A stretch of DNA of 64,000 nucleotides from an uncultured Bacteroidales bacterium. Lineage in GTDB: Bacteria > Bacteroidota > Bacteroidia > Bacteroidales > P3. The translations under genes and the position numbers were made by a program. The stretch is taken from the NCBI GenBank assembly GCA_900316515.1, contig ONDE01000001.1:124001-188000 (forward strand), given 5' to 3'. How positions within the stretch are numbered: the first letter of the stretch is position 1; each line of letters opens with the position of its first letter. This document shows positions 15,619 through 25,102 of the stretch, in pieces. The notes below the pieces were generated by a model. The model had not been told where the DNA came from. It did no database searches and worked only from the letters and a program-made list of their open reading frames with translations.

Positions 15619-16823
15619 ACCGTCCGCTGCTCGTTATAGCTCCTGGCAAGGAGAAAGCTATCCTGCGCCGGCATCCGTGGATATTCTCGGGTGCGGTGAA
15701 ATGTATCGAGGGTGACCCACAGGAGGGCGACCTCGTAGATGTGGTTGACGCCCGCGGCCAGTGGCTGGCCGCCGGACACTATCAGAACGAGAGTATCATC
15801 TGCAAGGTGCTAACTTTCGATGCCGACGAGGTTGCATCCCCCATCGAGGAGATTCTTCGCCGACGCATCCACTCGGCCGTGAACTATCGTGTCATACTCG
15901 GTTTCTTCGGCGACGAAAGAACCAATGTCTTTCGCCTTGTACATGCCGAAGGCGACTACCTGCCCGGCCTCGTGGCCGACTGGTACAACGGTGTGCTGGT
16001 GCTGCAGGCCCATTCGGCAGGTATGCACCGCCTGATGCCTGTGCTGGCAGAGTTGTTTGTGCACGAATTGCAGACGCGCTACCCGCTTAGGTCTGTCTTC
16101 GACAAGAGCAGCGCCACCGTCCCTGGTGGCGGTGTGCATGACGGCGTTATATGGGGCGAGGAGATTGCGGAGAATGATGTTTTGGAGAATGGCATAAGGC
16201 TGACGGTGAATTTCTACGAAGGGCAGAAGACCGGCTTCTTCATCGACCAGCGTGAAAACCGCGCCCTCGTGCAGCAATTGGCCGACGGTCGACGCCTCCT
16301 CAACTGCTTCGGATATACCGGAGGCTTCTCCTTGGCAGCACTGAAGGGAGGTGCCGAATATGTCGAAACCGTGGATATCAGCAAGAAGGCAATCGCTCTT
16401 TGTGAGCGCAATGTCGAGCTGAACTTTGGCGCAGAGGTGTCGCATCGTGGCGTCGCTGCCGATGTGCTCGAATACCTGAATACTATCGACAAAGGCGACC
16501 ATGCACGAAGCTTTGATTTTATCATCCTCGACCCGCCAGCCTTTGCAAAGAACCACCGCTCGCTGCAGCAAGGCCTTAAAGGCTACCGCTCCATCAACCA
16601 GCGCGCCATGGAGAAAATTGCTCCCGGTGGCTTGCTGATGACTTTCAGCTGCAGCCAGGCAGTCAGCAAGGAGGATTTTCAGACTATGGTCTTTACCTCG
16701 GCCATGAACGCCGGCCGCCGTGTCCGCATCGTGCGCCAGCTGCCCCACGCCATGGACCACCCCGTCTCCATCCACCATCCCGAAGGCGAATACCTCAAGG
16801 GTCTGCTCCTACAAGTGGAGTAG
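15615..16823 (+). CDS. rlmI: RlmI-like 23S rRNA (cytosine-5) methyltransferase
   Basis: 402 residues. An N-terminal PUA domain (residues 1-80, HPWIFSGAVKCIEG) precedes an EEHEE-type linker and the SAM-binding domain with LLNCFGYTGGFSLAALKGGA and VDISKKAI. LDPPAFAKN and FSCSQAVS hold the catalytic region. The family methylates C1962 of 23S rRNA. Close relatives exist, so the exact base is inferred. Confidence 0.88.
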   Translation: MNRPLLVIAPGKEKAILRRHPWIFSGAVKCIEGDPQEGDLVDVVDARGQWLAAGHYQNESIICKVLTFDADEVASPIEEILRRRIHSAVNYRVILGFFGDERTNVFRLVHAEGDYLPGLVADWYNGVLVLQAHSAGMHRLMPVLAELFVHELQTRYPLRSVFDKSSATVPGGGVHDGVIWGEEIAENDVLENGIRLTVNFYEGQKTGFFIDQRENRALVQQLADGRRLLNCFGYTGGFSLAALKGGAEYVETVDISKKAIALCERNVELNFGAEVSHRGVAADVLEYLNTIDKGDHARSFDFIILDPPAFAKNHRSLQQGLKGYRSINQRAMEKIAPGGLLMTFSCSQAVSKEDFQTMVFTSAMNAGRRVRIVRQLPHAMDHPVSIHHPEGEYLKGLLLQVE

Positions 16824-16839
16824 TACGATTTACAATTAT

Positions 16840-16870
16840 TTTTCACTTTTCACTTCTCACTTCTCACTTT
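16840..16870. repeat. TTTTCAC/TTCTCAC tract before kamA
   Basis: Tandem CTTTTCA/CTTCTCA heptamers fill the space where the -33 element of the kamA promoter would be expected. Confidence 0.8.
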
Positions 16871-16875
16871 TTTCG

Positions 16876-16883
16876 TATCTTTG
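16876..16883 (+). promoter_or_regulatory. -7 box of kamA
   Basis: TATCTTTG matches the -7 consensus, 80 bases before the kamA start. No TTG is present at -33; the heptamer tract lies there. Confidence 0.6.
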
Positions 16884-16962
16884 CACAATCTATATTGTGG
16901 ACTTTTGTTTCCGCATGTGGATTTATGTTGTTGAATAATAAACAAAAAGACATAATAATATT

Positions 16963-18210
16963 ATGAAAGTCAACCGCAGAAAAGAACTGTTTCCCAACGT
17001 CACCGACGAACAGTGGAACGATTGGAAATGGCAGGTGAAGAACCGCATCGAGACCTACGAAGAGCTGAGCAAGTATTTCACCTTCGCTCCCGAAGAGGCC
17101 GAGGGTATCAAGAAAGCCCTTGCCAAGTTCCGTATGGCCATCACCCCCTACTATCTGAGTCTCATCGACCCCAATGACCCTTATGATCCCATCCGTCGCC
17201 AGGCCATTCCCGCCGGCCCCGAGTGCAACATCGCTCCCGCCGACCTCAACGACCCGCTGCATGAGGACGAGGATTCGCCCGCTCCCGGCCTTACCCACCG
17301 TTATCCGGACCGTGTGCTGTTCCTCATCACCGATATGTGCTCCATGTACTGCCGCCACTGCACCCGCCGCCGTTTCGCTGGCCAGAAGGACGACGAGAGC
17401 CCCAGTGAGCGCATCGAGAAGTGCCTGGCCTACATCGAGAAGACCCCGCAGGTGCGCGACGTGCTGCTCAGCGGTGGCGACGCCTTGATGGTGAGCGACC
17501 AGAAACTGGAGTACATCATCCAGCGCCTGCGCAAGATTCCGCACGTGGAGATCGTCCGCATCGGCAGCCGCACCCCCGTGGTCTGCCCGCAGCGCATCAC
17601 CCCCGAGCTGTGCGACATGCTGAAGAAATATCATCCCATCTGGCTCAACACGCATTTCAACCACCCCAACGAGTTCACCCCCGAGGCCGAGCAGGCCCTC
17701 GCCCGTCTGGCCAACGCCGGTATCCCCTTGGGCAACCAGACCGTGCTGCTGCGCGGCGTGAACGACTGCGTGCACGTGATGAAGAAACTGATGCACGAGT
17801 TGGTGCGCAACCGCGTGCGTCCTTACTATATCTACCAGTGCGACCTGAGTATGGGCCTCGAGCACTTCCGCACCCCTGTCAGCAAGGGTATCGAGATTAT
17901 CGAGAACCTGCGCGGCCACACGAGCGGCTATGCTGTGCCTACCTTCGTGGTCGACGCTCCCGGCGGCGGCGGCAAGACCCCCGTCATGCCCCAGTACGTC
18001 ATCTCGCAGAGCCCCGACAAGGTCATCCTACGCAACTTCGAGGGTGTCATCACCACCTACACCGAGCCGCGCGAATACCACGAGGAGTGCCACTGCCCGG
18101 CTTGCGAAGAGAAACGCCGCGTGGACGAAGGTGTCGCCTCGCTGCTCGAGACCGACCGCATGGCCCTCGAGCCCAGCCACCTGATGCGCCACGAACGCAA
18201 CAAGAAATAA
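16963..18210 (+). CDS. kamA: Lysine 2,3-aminomutase
   Basis: 415 residues. Cys126, Cys130 and Cys133 (MCSMYCRHC) form the radical SAM cluster, followed by TRRRFAGQKDDE. LLSGGDALM and GSRTPVVCPQRIT are family motifs, and DAPGGGGKTPVMPQYV contains the PLP-binding lysine. A C-terminal CHCPAC is consistent with the zinc-binding tail. The enzyme converts L-lysine to L-beta-lysine, the first step of lysine fermentation. Glutamate 2,3-aminomutase is a close relative but less likely. No other kam genes follow; PorQ starts at the next base. Confidence 0.9.
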   Translation: MKVNRRKELFPNVTDEQWNDWKWQVKNRIETYEELSKYFTFAPEEAEGIKKALAKFRMAITPYYLSLIDPNDPYDPIRRQAIPAGPECNIAPADLNDPLHEDEDSPAPGLTHRYPDRVLFLITDMCSMYCRHCTRRRFAGQKDDESPSERIEKCLAYIEKTPQVRDVLLSGGDALMVSDQKLEYIIQRLRKIPHVEIVRIGSRTPVVCPQRITPELCDMLKKYHPIWLNTHFNHPNEFTPEAEQALARLANAGIPLGNQTVLLRGVNDCVHVMKKLMHELVRNRVRPYYIYQCDLSMGLEHFRTPVSKGIEIIENLRGHTSGYAVPTFVVDAPGGGGKTPVMPQYVISQSPDKVILRNFEGVITTYTEPREYHEECHCPACEEKRRVDEGVASLLETDRMALEPSHLMRHERNKK

Positions 18211-19281
18211 ATGATGAATGAAGAGAGAAGAATGAAGAATGGGCTGGTGCGATGGTTTTGTATCAGCTTATTCTTCATTCTTCATTTTTCTCTCTTCACT
18301 TCGGCGTCTGCCCAGATTGCCGGTCTGAACACCCTTTCACTGCTTGACCGCGGCAGCAGTGCCCGCACTGCGGGTCTGGGGTTCGACTATCTGTCGCTCT
18401 ATGGTGGCGATGTGGCTACAGCTCTCGACAATCCTTCGTTGATTACCACCGACCTGCACAACCAGGCCGCGTTGAGCTATATCAACATGTTCCGAGGCAC
18501 GAATATGGGATCGCTGGCCTATGCCCGTAAGCTGGGTAAGGTGGGCACACTGGTCTTCGGTTTCCACTTCAACAGCTACGGCCGCTTCGAGGAGTACGAC
18601 GAGGAGGACAACTACCTGGGCGACTTCTACGCCGCCGACTATGCGTTGAGCGTGGGGTGGGGAATGTGGATTGACAGCAACTTCAGCATCGGCGCCAACT
18701 TCAAGCCTGTGCTGTCGCAGTACGAGAGCTATACGGCGCTGGCTGTGGCGTTCGACCTGGCCGGCAGCTACACCAGCAACGACCGCCGCTTTGCATCGAC
18801 CCTGATGGCACGCAACATTGGGGCGCAGATAATGACCTTCGACGAGACGGTGGAGCATCTGCCTTTCGAGCTGTCGGCGTCGCTAAGCTATAAACTTAAG
18901 AATGCACCTTTCCGCATCTTCTTTGCCGCCACCGAGTTGCAGAAGTGGAACCTGCGCTACAATGATGAACTGAACCCCACCAGCCGCACCGACCCCTTCA
19001 CCGGCGAGGTGACTGAAGAGAGCTGGTTCAAGGGTACCATCGACAACTTGATGCGGCATACGCTGTTCGGCGTCGAGTTGAACCTGGGTACAGCTATCTT
19101 TGTCCGTGTAGGCTACAGCTACCGCCAGGCGATGGAGACGGTGGGCGCCGACGCTTTCAATATGAGCGGCTTCTCGTTCGGCATCGGCCTCAAGGGCAAA
19201 CGCTATGAGTTCAGCTATGCCCGCAGCAACTACCATCTGTCGCAGGCTCCCAACTATTTCACTTTGAGCTATAATTTTTAA
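18211..19281 (+). CDS. porQ: Type IX secretion system protein PorQ
   Basis: 356 residues from the first ATG; ATG at 18232 is an alternative start. A signal peptide ending TSASAQ precedes a PorV/FadL-like outer-membrane barrel (LDRGSSARTAGLGFDYLSLYG, then LDNPSLIT), with many alternating strands and a terminal aromatic (LSYNF). PorQ anchors the T9SS modification complex at the outer membrane. The signal-peptide core (ILHFSLFTS) comes from a TTCTTCA/TTCA tract whose inverted copy lies at the start codon (18220-18240 against 18270-18297), so the mRNA could hide its own start in a hairpin. Confidence 0.88.
   Translation: MMNEERRMKNGLVRWFCISLFFILHFSLFTSASAQIAGLNTLSLLDRGSSARTAGLGFDYLSLYGGDVATALDNPSLITTDLHNQAALSYINMFRGTNMGSLAYARKLGKVGTLVFGFHFNSYGRFEEYDEEDNYLGDFYAADYALSVGWGMWIDSNFSIGANFKPVLSQYESYTALAVAFDLAGSYTSNDRRFASTLMARNIGAQIMTFDETVEHLPFELSASLSYKLKNAPFRIFFAATELQKWNLRYNDELNPTSRTDPFTGEVTEESWFKGTIDNLMRHTLFGVELNLGTAIFVRVGYSYRQAMETVGADAFNMSGFSFGIGLKGKRYEFSYARSNYHLSQAPNYFTLSYNF
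18220..18297. repeat. Inverted low-complexity arms around the porQ start
   Basis: Left arm 18220-18240 (GAAGAATGAAGAAT at its end) pairs with 18270-18297: 14 bp perfect, then a 7-base bulge and 7 bp more. The right arm encodes the signal-peptide core. Confidence 0.8.
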
Positions 19282-19284
19282 GCC

Positions 19285-20244
19285 ATGAGGCTTCAATTTG
19301 TTATTTCGAACCAGACCAATCCCTATTGGAATATCGCGGTCGAGAACCATCTGTTGTCGCTGCCCGAGACCGAAGTGGTGACGCTCTACCTGTGGAAGAA
19401 CCGCCGTACTGTCGTTATAGGACAGAACCAGAATCCATACAGCGAGTGCAACGTGGAGGCTCTGGAGGCTGATGGCGGCTATCTGATGCGTCGCCGCACC
19501 GGCGGCGGCGCCGTATACCACGACGACGGCAACATCAACTTCAGCTTCATAGTACCCAAAGCAATGTATGACCAGACACGCCAGTTCTCGGTCATACAGA
19601 GGGCTGTGCTCGACTTCGGCATCGTCGCCGAATTGTCGGGGCGTAATGATATCCTCACTGACGGCCGCAAGTTCAGCGGCAACGCCTTCAGCAAGGGCCG
19701 CTACCAGGATCTGCACCATGGCACCATCCTCATCAAGGGCAATATGGAAGACTTGCAGCGCTACCTCAAGCCTAAACCGGCAAAACTGCAGAAGCACGGG
19801 GTGGCCTCGGTGCGTAGCCGTGTGGTGAATCTGTCCGAATTAAACCCCGAGATTACTTCCGAGAGCATCGTGCCGCACTTGCAGTCGGCGTTCGAGGAGG
19901 TGTTTGGCGGAAAGGCTGCCGAGGTCGGTTTCGACGACATCATAGCACAGCCCGCGGTGCAGCGCCTGTATGAAGAATTCGCGTCGCCCGAATGGAAGTA
20001 CGGCCGCTGGCGCAGCTTCACGGCGCAACGCAGTGCCCAGTTCGAATGGGGTGGGGTGGAGGTGCAACTCACCGTCGACGAGGCCCGCGGCATCATTACC
20101 GATGTCCAGATAGCCTCCGACGCTCTCGACCTCGCAGCACTCGAGACTGTGAGGAAAAAACTTACCGGCGCCTCGACAAGCGAAGCGCCGGCAGAGAGTG
20201 ACAATCCTATAGAAAGGGATATTTACAATTTGCTTTTCAGGTAG
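19285..20244 (+). CDS. lplA: Lipoate-protein ligase A
   Basis: 319 residues. MRRRTGGGAVYHDDGNINFS is the lipoate/ATP-binding signature. GRNDILTDGRKFSGNAF supplies the adenylate-binding lysine (DGRKFSG). The C-terminal accessory domain (from about residue 235) is present. It attaches free lipoate to the E2 or GcvH subunits of dehydrogenase complexes. Its last 22 bases overlap the 3' end of glyS on the other strand. Confidence 0.93.
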   Translation: MRLQFVISNQTNPYWNIAVENHLLSLPETEVVTLYLWKNRRTVVIGQNQNPYSECNVEALEADGGYLMRRRTGGGAVYHDDGNINFSFIVPKAMYDQTRQFSVIQRAVLDFGIVAELSGRNDILTDGRKFSGNAFSKGRYQDLHHGTILIKGNMEDLQRYLKPKPAKLQKHGVASVRSRVVNLSELNPEITSESIVPHLQSAFEEVFGGKAAEVGFDDIIAQPAVQRLYEEFASPEWKYGRWRSFTAQRSAQFEWGGVEVQLTVDEARGIITDVQIASDALDLAALETVRKKLTGASTSEAPAESDNPIERDIYNLLFR

Positions 20245-21737
20245 GCGGGCAGCTGTTCGATGTTGACGCGCTCCTGCTGCATGGTGTCGCGGTGACGCAC
20301 GGTGACGGCGTTGTCGGTCAGTGTGTCGTTGTCGACGGTGATGCAGAAAGGAGTGCCGATAGCGTCCTGACGGCGGTAGCGGCGGCCTATGGCGTCTTTC
20401 TCGTCGTACTGCACCATCATGTCGGGCATGAGCAGATGCTGTATCTCGCGGGCTTTCTCGGGGAGGCCGTCTTTCTTGACCAGTGGCAGCACTGCGGCCT
20501 TGTAGGGTGCCAGCTTGGCAGGCAGCGAGAGCACGGTGCGGGTGCTGCCGTCCTCGAGGGTTTCATCCTTGAGGGCGTGGCTGAAGATGGCTAGGAAGGT
20601 GCGGTCGACACCGATGGAGGTCTCGATGACGTATGGCGTATAACTTTCGTTGAGCTCGCTGTCGAAGTACTGCAGCTTCTTGCCGCTGAACTCGCTGTGG
20701 CGCGAGAGGTCGAAGTCGGTACGGCTGTGGATACCCTCAAGTTCTTTGAAGCCGAAGGGGAAGCGGAACTCGATGTCGGTGGCGGCATTCGCATAGTGGG
20801 CCAGTTTCTCGTGGTCGTGGTAGCGGTAGCAGTCGGCCGGGATGCCGAGGGCGAGGTGCCACTGGAGGCGTTCCTCTTTCCAGTGCTTGAACCATTCGAG
20901 CTCGGTTCCGGGACGGACGAAGAACTGCATTTCCATCTGCTCGAACTCGCGCATGCGGAAGATGAACTGACGGGCGACGATTTCGTTGCGGAAGGCTTTG
21001 CCTATCTGTGCGATGCCGAAGGGAATCTTCATGCGGCCGCTTTTCTGCACGTTGAGGAAGTTGACGAAGATGCCCTGGGCGGTCTCGGGGCGGAGATAGA
21101 GGGTGTCGCTGTCGTCGATGACGGAGCCCATCTTGGTGGCGAACATGAGGTTGAACTGGCGGACGTCGGTCCAGTTGCGGGTGCCGCTGATGGGGCATAC
21201 TATTTCGAGGTCGAGGATGAGCTGCTTGAGGCCTTCGAGGTCGTTGCGGTTCATGCAGTCGGCATAGCGTTCGTGTATGTCGTCGATCTTCTTCTGGTGT
21301 TCGAGGACGCGGGCGTTGGTGGTGACGAACTGCTGGCGGTCGAAGGCGTCGCCGAAGCGCTTGTGGGCTTTCTCGCACTCCTTCTCAATCTTTTCCTCGA
21401 TTTTGGCGATATGGTCCTCGATGAGGACGTCGGCGCGGTAGCGCTTCTTGCTGTCTTTGTTGTCGATGAGGGGGTCGTTGAAGGCGTCGACATGTCCGCT
21501 GGCCTTCCAGATGCGCGGGTGCATGAAGATGGCGGAGTCGAGACCGACGATGTTCTCGTGCATCTGCACCATGGCCTTCCACCAGTACTGTTTTATGTTG
21601 TTCTTCAGCTCCACGCCCAGCTGGCCGTAGTCGTATACGGCGGCGAGGCCGTCGTAGATTTCCGAGCTGGGGAAGATGAATCCATATTCCTTGGCGTGAG
21701 CCACCACTTTCTTGAAGAAGTCGTCTTGATTTGCCAT
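20223..21737 (-). CDS. glyS: Glycyl-tRNA synthetase (single-chain type)
   Basis: 504 residues, the homodimeric type. Motif 2 (AFRNEIVARQFIFRMREFEQ) and motif 3 (ETSIGVDRTFLAIF) of class II synthetases are clear, with RPETAQGIFVNF in the active site and LAPYKAAVLPLVKKDGL opening the anticodon-binding domain. It charges tRNA-Gly with glycine. Its 3' end overlaps lplA by 22 bases in convergent orientation. Confidence 0.96.
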   Translation of the reverse strand: MANQDDFFKKVVAHAKEYGFIFPSSEIYDGLAAVYDYGQLGVELKNNIKQYWWKAMVQMHENIVGLDSAIFMHPRIWKASGHVDAFNDPLIDNKDSKKRYRADVLIEDHIAKIEEKIEKECEKAHKRFGDAFDRQQFVTTNARVLEHQKKIDDIHERYADCMNRNDLEGLKQLILDLEIVCPISGTRNWTDVRQFNLMFATKMGSVIDDSDTLYLRPETAQGIFVNFLNVQKSGRMKIPFGIAQIGKAFRNEIVARQFIFRMREFEQMEMQFFVRPGTELEWFKHWKEERLQWHLALGIPADCYRYHDHEKLAHYANAATDIEFRFPFGFKELEGIHSRTDFDLSRHSEFSGKKLQYFDSELNESYTPYVIETSIGVDRTFLAIFSHALKDETLEDGSTRTVLSLPAKLAPYKAAVLPLVKKDGLPEKAREIQHLLMPDMMVQYDEKDAIGRRYRRQDAIGTPFCITVDNDTLTDNAVTVRHRDTMQQERVNIEQLPAYLKSKL

Positions 21738-21740
21738 GAT

Positions 21741-21781
21741 ATTATTGCTTGATTGTTTGAATGCTTGATTGTTTGAGTTAG
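21741..21781. repeat. GCTTGATTGTTTGA tandem tract
   Basis: Two and a half copies of TTGCTTGATTGTTTGAA lie between glyS and the ABC permease. Confidence 0.75.
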
Positions 21782-21821
21782 TAAACTCTTTTTATCTAAA
21801 AATATTGTGTTGTGGAGTGAA

Positions 21822-23033
21822 TTATTCGTAACGGAGAGCCTGGATGGGGTCGAGGGCGGCGGCTTTGCGGGCGGGATACCAGCCGAAGAAGATGCCGACG
21901 AGGGTGCAGACGAGGAAGGAAATGAGGATGGCGGAGGCGTTGAGGACGAAGGGGAGTTGCTCGATGAAGGCGGAGGCGATGGCGTAGATGGCGAGGCCTG
22001 AGAGGATTCCCAGGAGGCCGCCGGCGAGGCTGAGGACGACGCTTTCGGAGAGGAATTGAGTGAGGATATTGCTGCGGCGGGCGCCAAGGGCTTTTCGGAG
22101 GCCTATCTCGCGAGTGCGTTCGGTGACGGTGACGTACATGATGTTCATGATGCCGACGCCGCCGACGATGAGTGAGATGCCAGCGATGAGTGAGAGTATG
22201 AGAACTACGATGTTGAGGACGGAGGAGAGCTGGTCCATGGTTTCGCTCTGCACTTCGATTTCGAAGTCGTCGGGGTCGTCGGGTTGGAGGCCGTGGTGGA
22301 TGCGGAGGATCTGGCGGACTTCTTCGACGGCGTGGTCATTGTCGGAGGTGGGTGCAGCAGCGATGGATATCTGGTCGATGTCGGTGCGGCCGAGGAGGCG
22401 TTTCTGGAGGGTGGTGTAGGGGGTGATGATGAGGTTGTTGAAGTCGAAGTTGAATTGTTTTTCGCGGGGTTGAAGGATGCCGATGACTAGGAGAGGGACG
22501 TTGCCGCAGCGGATGGTCTGGCCGAGGGGTTGCTGTCCGTCGGTGAAGAGTTTTTCGGCCACGGTCTGACCGATGAGGCAGACTTTGGCGAGGGAGCGTA
22601 CGTCGGAGTCGTCGAACATGGAGCCGCGGGCGACGGACATGCCGTTGAGATGGAGGTAGTGTTGGTTGCCGCTGGCAATGGTGGCGCTGTGGCTGTTGTT
22701 GCCGAAGACGACTGGGGAGGAGGTGGTGAGGTCGGGGGAGATGAATTTGGCGGAGCGGCAGTTGTCGCGCAGGGCAATGTAGTCGGATTCGTCGATTTGG
22801 TGGAGTATGCGCCAGGAGCCGCCGTCGCGGACCCATTTGTCGCGGACGTTGATGACGTTGGTGCCGATGGAGGAGAAGACGTTGTCCATGTAGTGAGTGA
22901 GGCTGGAACCTAGGCTCATCATGATGATGACGGAGGAGATGCCGATGATGATGCCTAGCATGGTGAGGAAGGTGCGAGTACGGTTGCGCATGAGTGCGCG
23001 GAGTGCGAGACGTATGGTGTCGAGGAAGAGCAT
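21822..23033 (-). CDS. MacB-type ABC transporter permease
   Basis: 403 residues. One N-terminal helix (FLTMLGIIIGISSVIIMMSL), a periplasmic MacB-PCD domain (about residues 45-250) and three C-terminal helices of the FtsX core, ending DPIQALRYE. The ATPase is a separate gene just upstream, and adaptor and TolC genes precede it, so this is a split MacB exporter. Substrates of such systems are peptides, toxins, macrolides or lipids; the substrate here is unknown. Confidence 0.92.
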   Translation of the reverse strand: MLFLDTIRLALRALMRNRTRTFLTMLGIIIGISSVIIMMSLGSSLTHYMDNVFSSIGTNVINVRDKWVRDGGSWRILHQIDESDYIALRDNCRSAKFISPDLTTSSPVVFGNNSHSATIASGNQHYLHLNGMSVARGSMFDDSDVRSLAKVCLIGQTVAEKLFTDGQQPLGQTIRCGNVPLLVIGILQPREKQFNFDFNNLIITPYTTLQKRLLGRTDIDQISIAAAPTSDNDHAVEEVRQILRIHHGLQPDDPDDFEIEVQSETMDQLSSVLNIVVLILSLIAGISLIVGGVGIMNIMYVTVTERTREIGLRKALGARRSNILTQFLSESVVLSLAGGLLGILSGLAIYAIASAFIEQLPFVLNASAILISFLVCTLVGIFFGWYPARKAAALDPIQALRYE

Positions 23034-23040
23034 TTTTATG

Positions 23041-23083
23041 GTAAATGATGAATGGGTAATGGTTAATGTTGAATGATGAACGG
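23041..23083. repeat. TAATGATGAATG-type tract
   Basis: Repeated ATGATGAATG/GGTTAATG units lie in the spacer between the ABC ATPase and permease genes. Confidence 0.6.
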
Positions 23084-23146
23084 CGAATTAGACGAATTAC
23101 TCGAATTAGGGGCTGGAGCCGGTCAATTTTTGTCAAATTATTCTAA

Positions 23147-23887
23147 TTAGAGGTTAGTGGTTGGTGAAATTAAACTGTTTAGTTGCTCGAGGGCGGATAT
23201 TGGGGTGTTGGAGCGGTCTTCGACGATGTGGCCGTCGCGGAGGCGGATGATGCGAGTGGTGAAGGCCGCGATGTCGGGCTCGTGGGTTACGAAGACTATG
23301 GTTTTGCCTTGAGCGTTGAGGCGTTGGAAGATGGACATGATTTCGTAGGAGGTTCGTGTGTCGAGGTTGCCGGTGGCTTCGTCGGCGAGGATTAGGACGG
23401 GGTCGGTGGCGAGGGCGCGGGCTATGGCGACGCGCTGCTGTTGTCCGCCGGAGAGCTGTGCGGAGGTGTGTGAGATGCGATTTTCGAGGCCTACGATGCG
23501 CAGCGACTCGAGGGCCCTCTGACGCCGTTCGCGAGCGCTGATGTGGCGGTTGTAGAAGAGGGGCAGCTCGACGTTTTCGAGTGCGGTGGTGCGTGGCAGG
23601 AGGTTATAGCTCTGGAAGACGAAGCCTATCTTGCGGTTGCGGATGGAGGCGAGTTGGTCGTCGTCCATGAGCTGGACGTCCTCGCCGTCGAGACGGTAGA
23701 TGCCTGAGGAGGGTGTGTCGAGACAGCCGAGGAGGTTGAGAAGTGTTGACTTGCCGCTGCCGGAGGTGCCCATGATGCTGACGAATTCGCCTGGGGCTAT
23801 GGAGAAGCTTACGTCGTCGAGAGCATGCACGGTCTCGCTGCCAACTTGGAAGTCGCGATGCAGATGTTCTATGTCGATTATGTTCAC
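23147..23887 (-). CDS. MacB-type ABC transporter ATP-binding protein
   Basis: 246 residues. Walker [14 protein letters not shown] (about residues 39-51), signature [15 protein letters not shown], Walker [13 protein letters not shown] and the His switch (VTHEPDIA) are intact. It belongs to the LolD/MacB/FtsE group that powers mechanotransmission rather than transport through the membrane domain. It lies between the adaptor and permease genes of the same exporter. Confidence 0.95.
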   Translation of the reverse strand: MNIIDIEHLHRDFQVGSETVHALDDVSFSIAPGEFVSIMGTSGSGKSTLLNLLGCLDTPSSGIYRLDGEDVQLMDDDQLASIRNRKIGFVFQSYNLLPRTTALENVELPLFYNRHISARERRQRALESLRIVGLENRISHTSAQLSGGQQQRVAIARALATDPVLILADEATGNLDTRTSYEIMSIFQRLNAQGKTIVFVTHEPDIAAFTTRIIRLRDGHIVEDRSNTPISALEQLNSLISPTTNL

Positions 23888-23918
23888 CGGTTTTTGGTTT
23901 TCAGGATTCAGGTTTCTT

Positions 23919-25076
23919 CTAGAACATTAATTCTTGGCGTGCGGCGCGCTGGCTTATCACATCGACAAGGCTGCTGACGACGGTGTCGCCTTCGGCCACG
24001 CCGCCGGTGGCTATGGCGCTGACTTTGGTGCGGGCGCCGAGTGTCACCTCGACTTGCTGCAGGCGCTTGCCGTTTTTGAGCCAGAGGTAGCTGTGCTCCT
24101 CATTGCGGCCGGTGAGGGTGTCGAAGGTGTAGCCTTCGCGAGTCATGGAGGCTATCATGGCGGCGTCGGGGTTTATCTGTGTAGCATAGTAGGGTATCGT
24201 CAGACCCTCGGCATGCTGGACGACGATGGTGACGCTGGCGGTCATGCCTGGGAAGAGTTTTTCATCGGGGTTGTGGGCATTGATGATGACGACGTAGGTG
24301 ACGACGTTGTTGTTGGTCTGCGGCTCCATACGAATCTGCGAGACGGTGCCGTGGAACTGATCGTCGGGGTAGGCGTCGACCTTGAAGTTGACCTCCTGAC
24401 CGGTGTGCACCTGTCCGATGTCGGCCTCGTCGACGCGGGCCTCGACCTGCATCTCGGTCATGTTCATGGCGATGGTGAAGAGGTTGGGAACGCTGTAGGC
24501 GCCCTGCACAGTCTGACCTTCCTCGACCTGCTTGCTGATGATTATGCCGTCGATGGGCGAATAGATCTCGGCGTAGCGCAGCTGGGTGACGGCGTTGTCG
24601 TAGTTGGCTTTGGCGGTGATGAGGTGGTTCTTGGCCTGCTCGAGCTGGGCCTCAGCCTGGTCGTATTCCTGCTGTGTGGCGGCCTTGCTGGAGTAAAGAG
24701 TCTTGATGCGGTCGAAGTCTTTCTGAGCCAAATCGCGCTGGCTGGTGGCCACGGACATGTTGGCGCGGTTGACGTTGACCTGCTCCTGGAGGAGCGACTT
24801 ATCGAGTTCGGCCAAGAGGTCGCCTTTCTTCACGCGGCTGTTGTAGTCGACATACAGTTTTTTCACAATGCCGCTCACCTGAGTGCCCACCGTCACCTTG
24901 TAGACGGGCTGCACCACACCGGTGGCGGTGACGGTCTGTGTTATCTCGCCCGTGGCGACAACTTCAGTGTCGATCATGTAGCGGCTGCCTTTCTTGCGGC
25001 CGAACACCGCCAGCAGCACAACCAAGGCGGCGATGCCTATCAGCACCCATAGCCAGATATGTCTTTTCTTTTTCAT
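23919..25076 (-). CDS. MacA-type periplasmic adaptor protein
   Basis: 385 residues. A single N-terminal helix (IWLWVLIGIAALVVLLAVFG) anchors it. A biotinyl-lipoyl-like part (YKVTVGTQVSGIVKKLYVDY) flanks a helical hairpin (residues 95-165, repeated Gln/Glu/Ala), and beta-barrel and membrane-proximal domains follow (GQEVNFKVDAYP, LFPGMTASVTIVV). Membrane-fusion proteins of this type link the inner-membrane ABC transporter to TolC. It follows the tolC-like gene by 26 bases. Confidence 0.94.
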   Translation of the reverse strand: MKKKRHIWLWVLIGIAALVVLLAVFGRKKGSRYMIDTEVVATGEITQTVTATGVVQPVYKVTVGTQVSGIVKKLYVDYNSRVKKGDLLAELDKSLLQEQVNVNRANMSVATSQRDLAQKDFDRIKTLYSSKAATQQEYDQAEAQLEQAKNHLITAKANYDNAVTQLRYAEIYSPIDGIIISKQVEEGQTVQGAYSVPNLFTIAMNMTEMQVEARVDEADIGQVHTGQEVNFKVDAYPDDQFHGTVSQIRMEPQTNNNVVTYVVIINAHNPDEKLFPGMTASVTIVVQHAEGLTIPYYATQINPDAAMIASMTREGYTFDTLTGRNEEHSYLWLKNGKRLQQVEVTLGARTKVSAIATGGVAEGDTVVSSLVDVISQRAARQELMF

Positions 25077-25102
25077 AAAATATAATGGTAACCAATCACT
25101 AA

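Noticed and set aside
20164..20190. GC-rich hairpin near the end of lplA
   Set aside because: It lies in coding sequence and lacks a T-tract; not a terminator.
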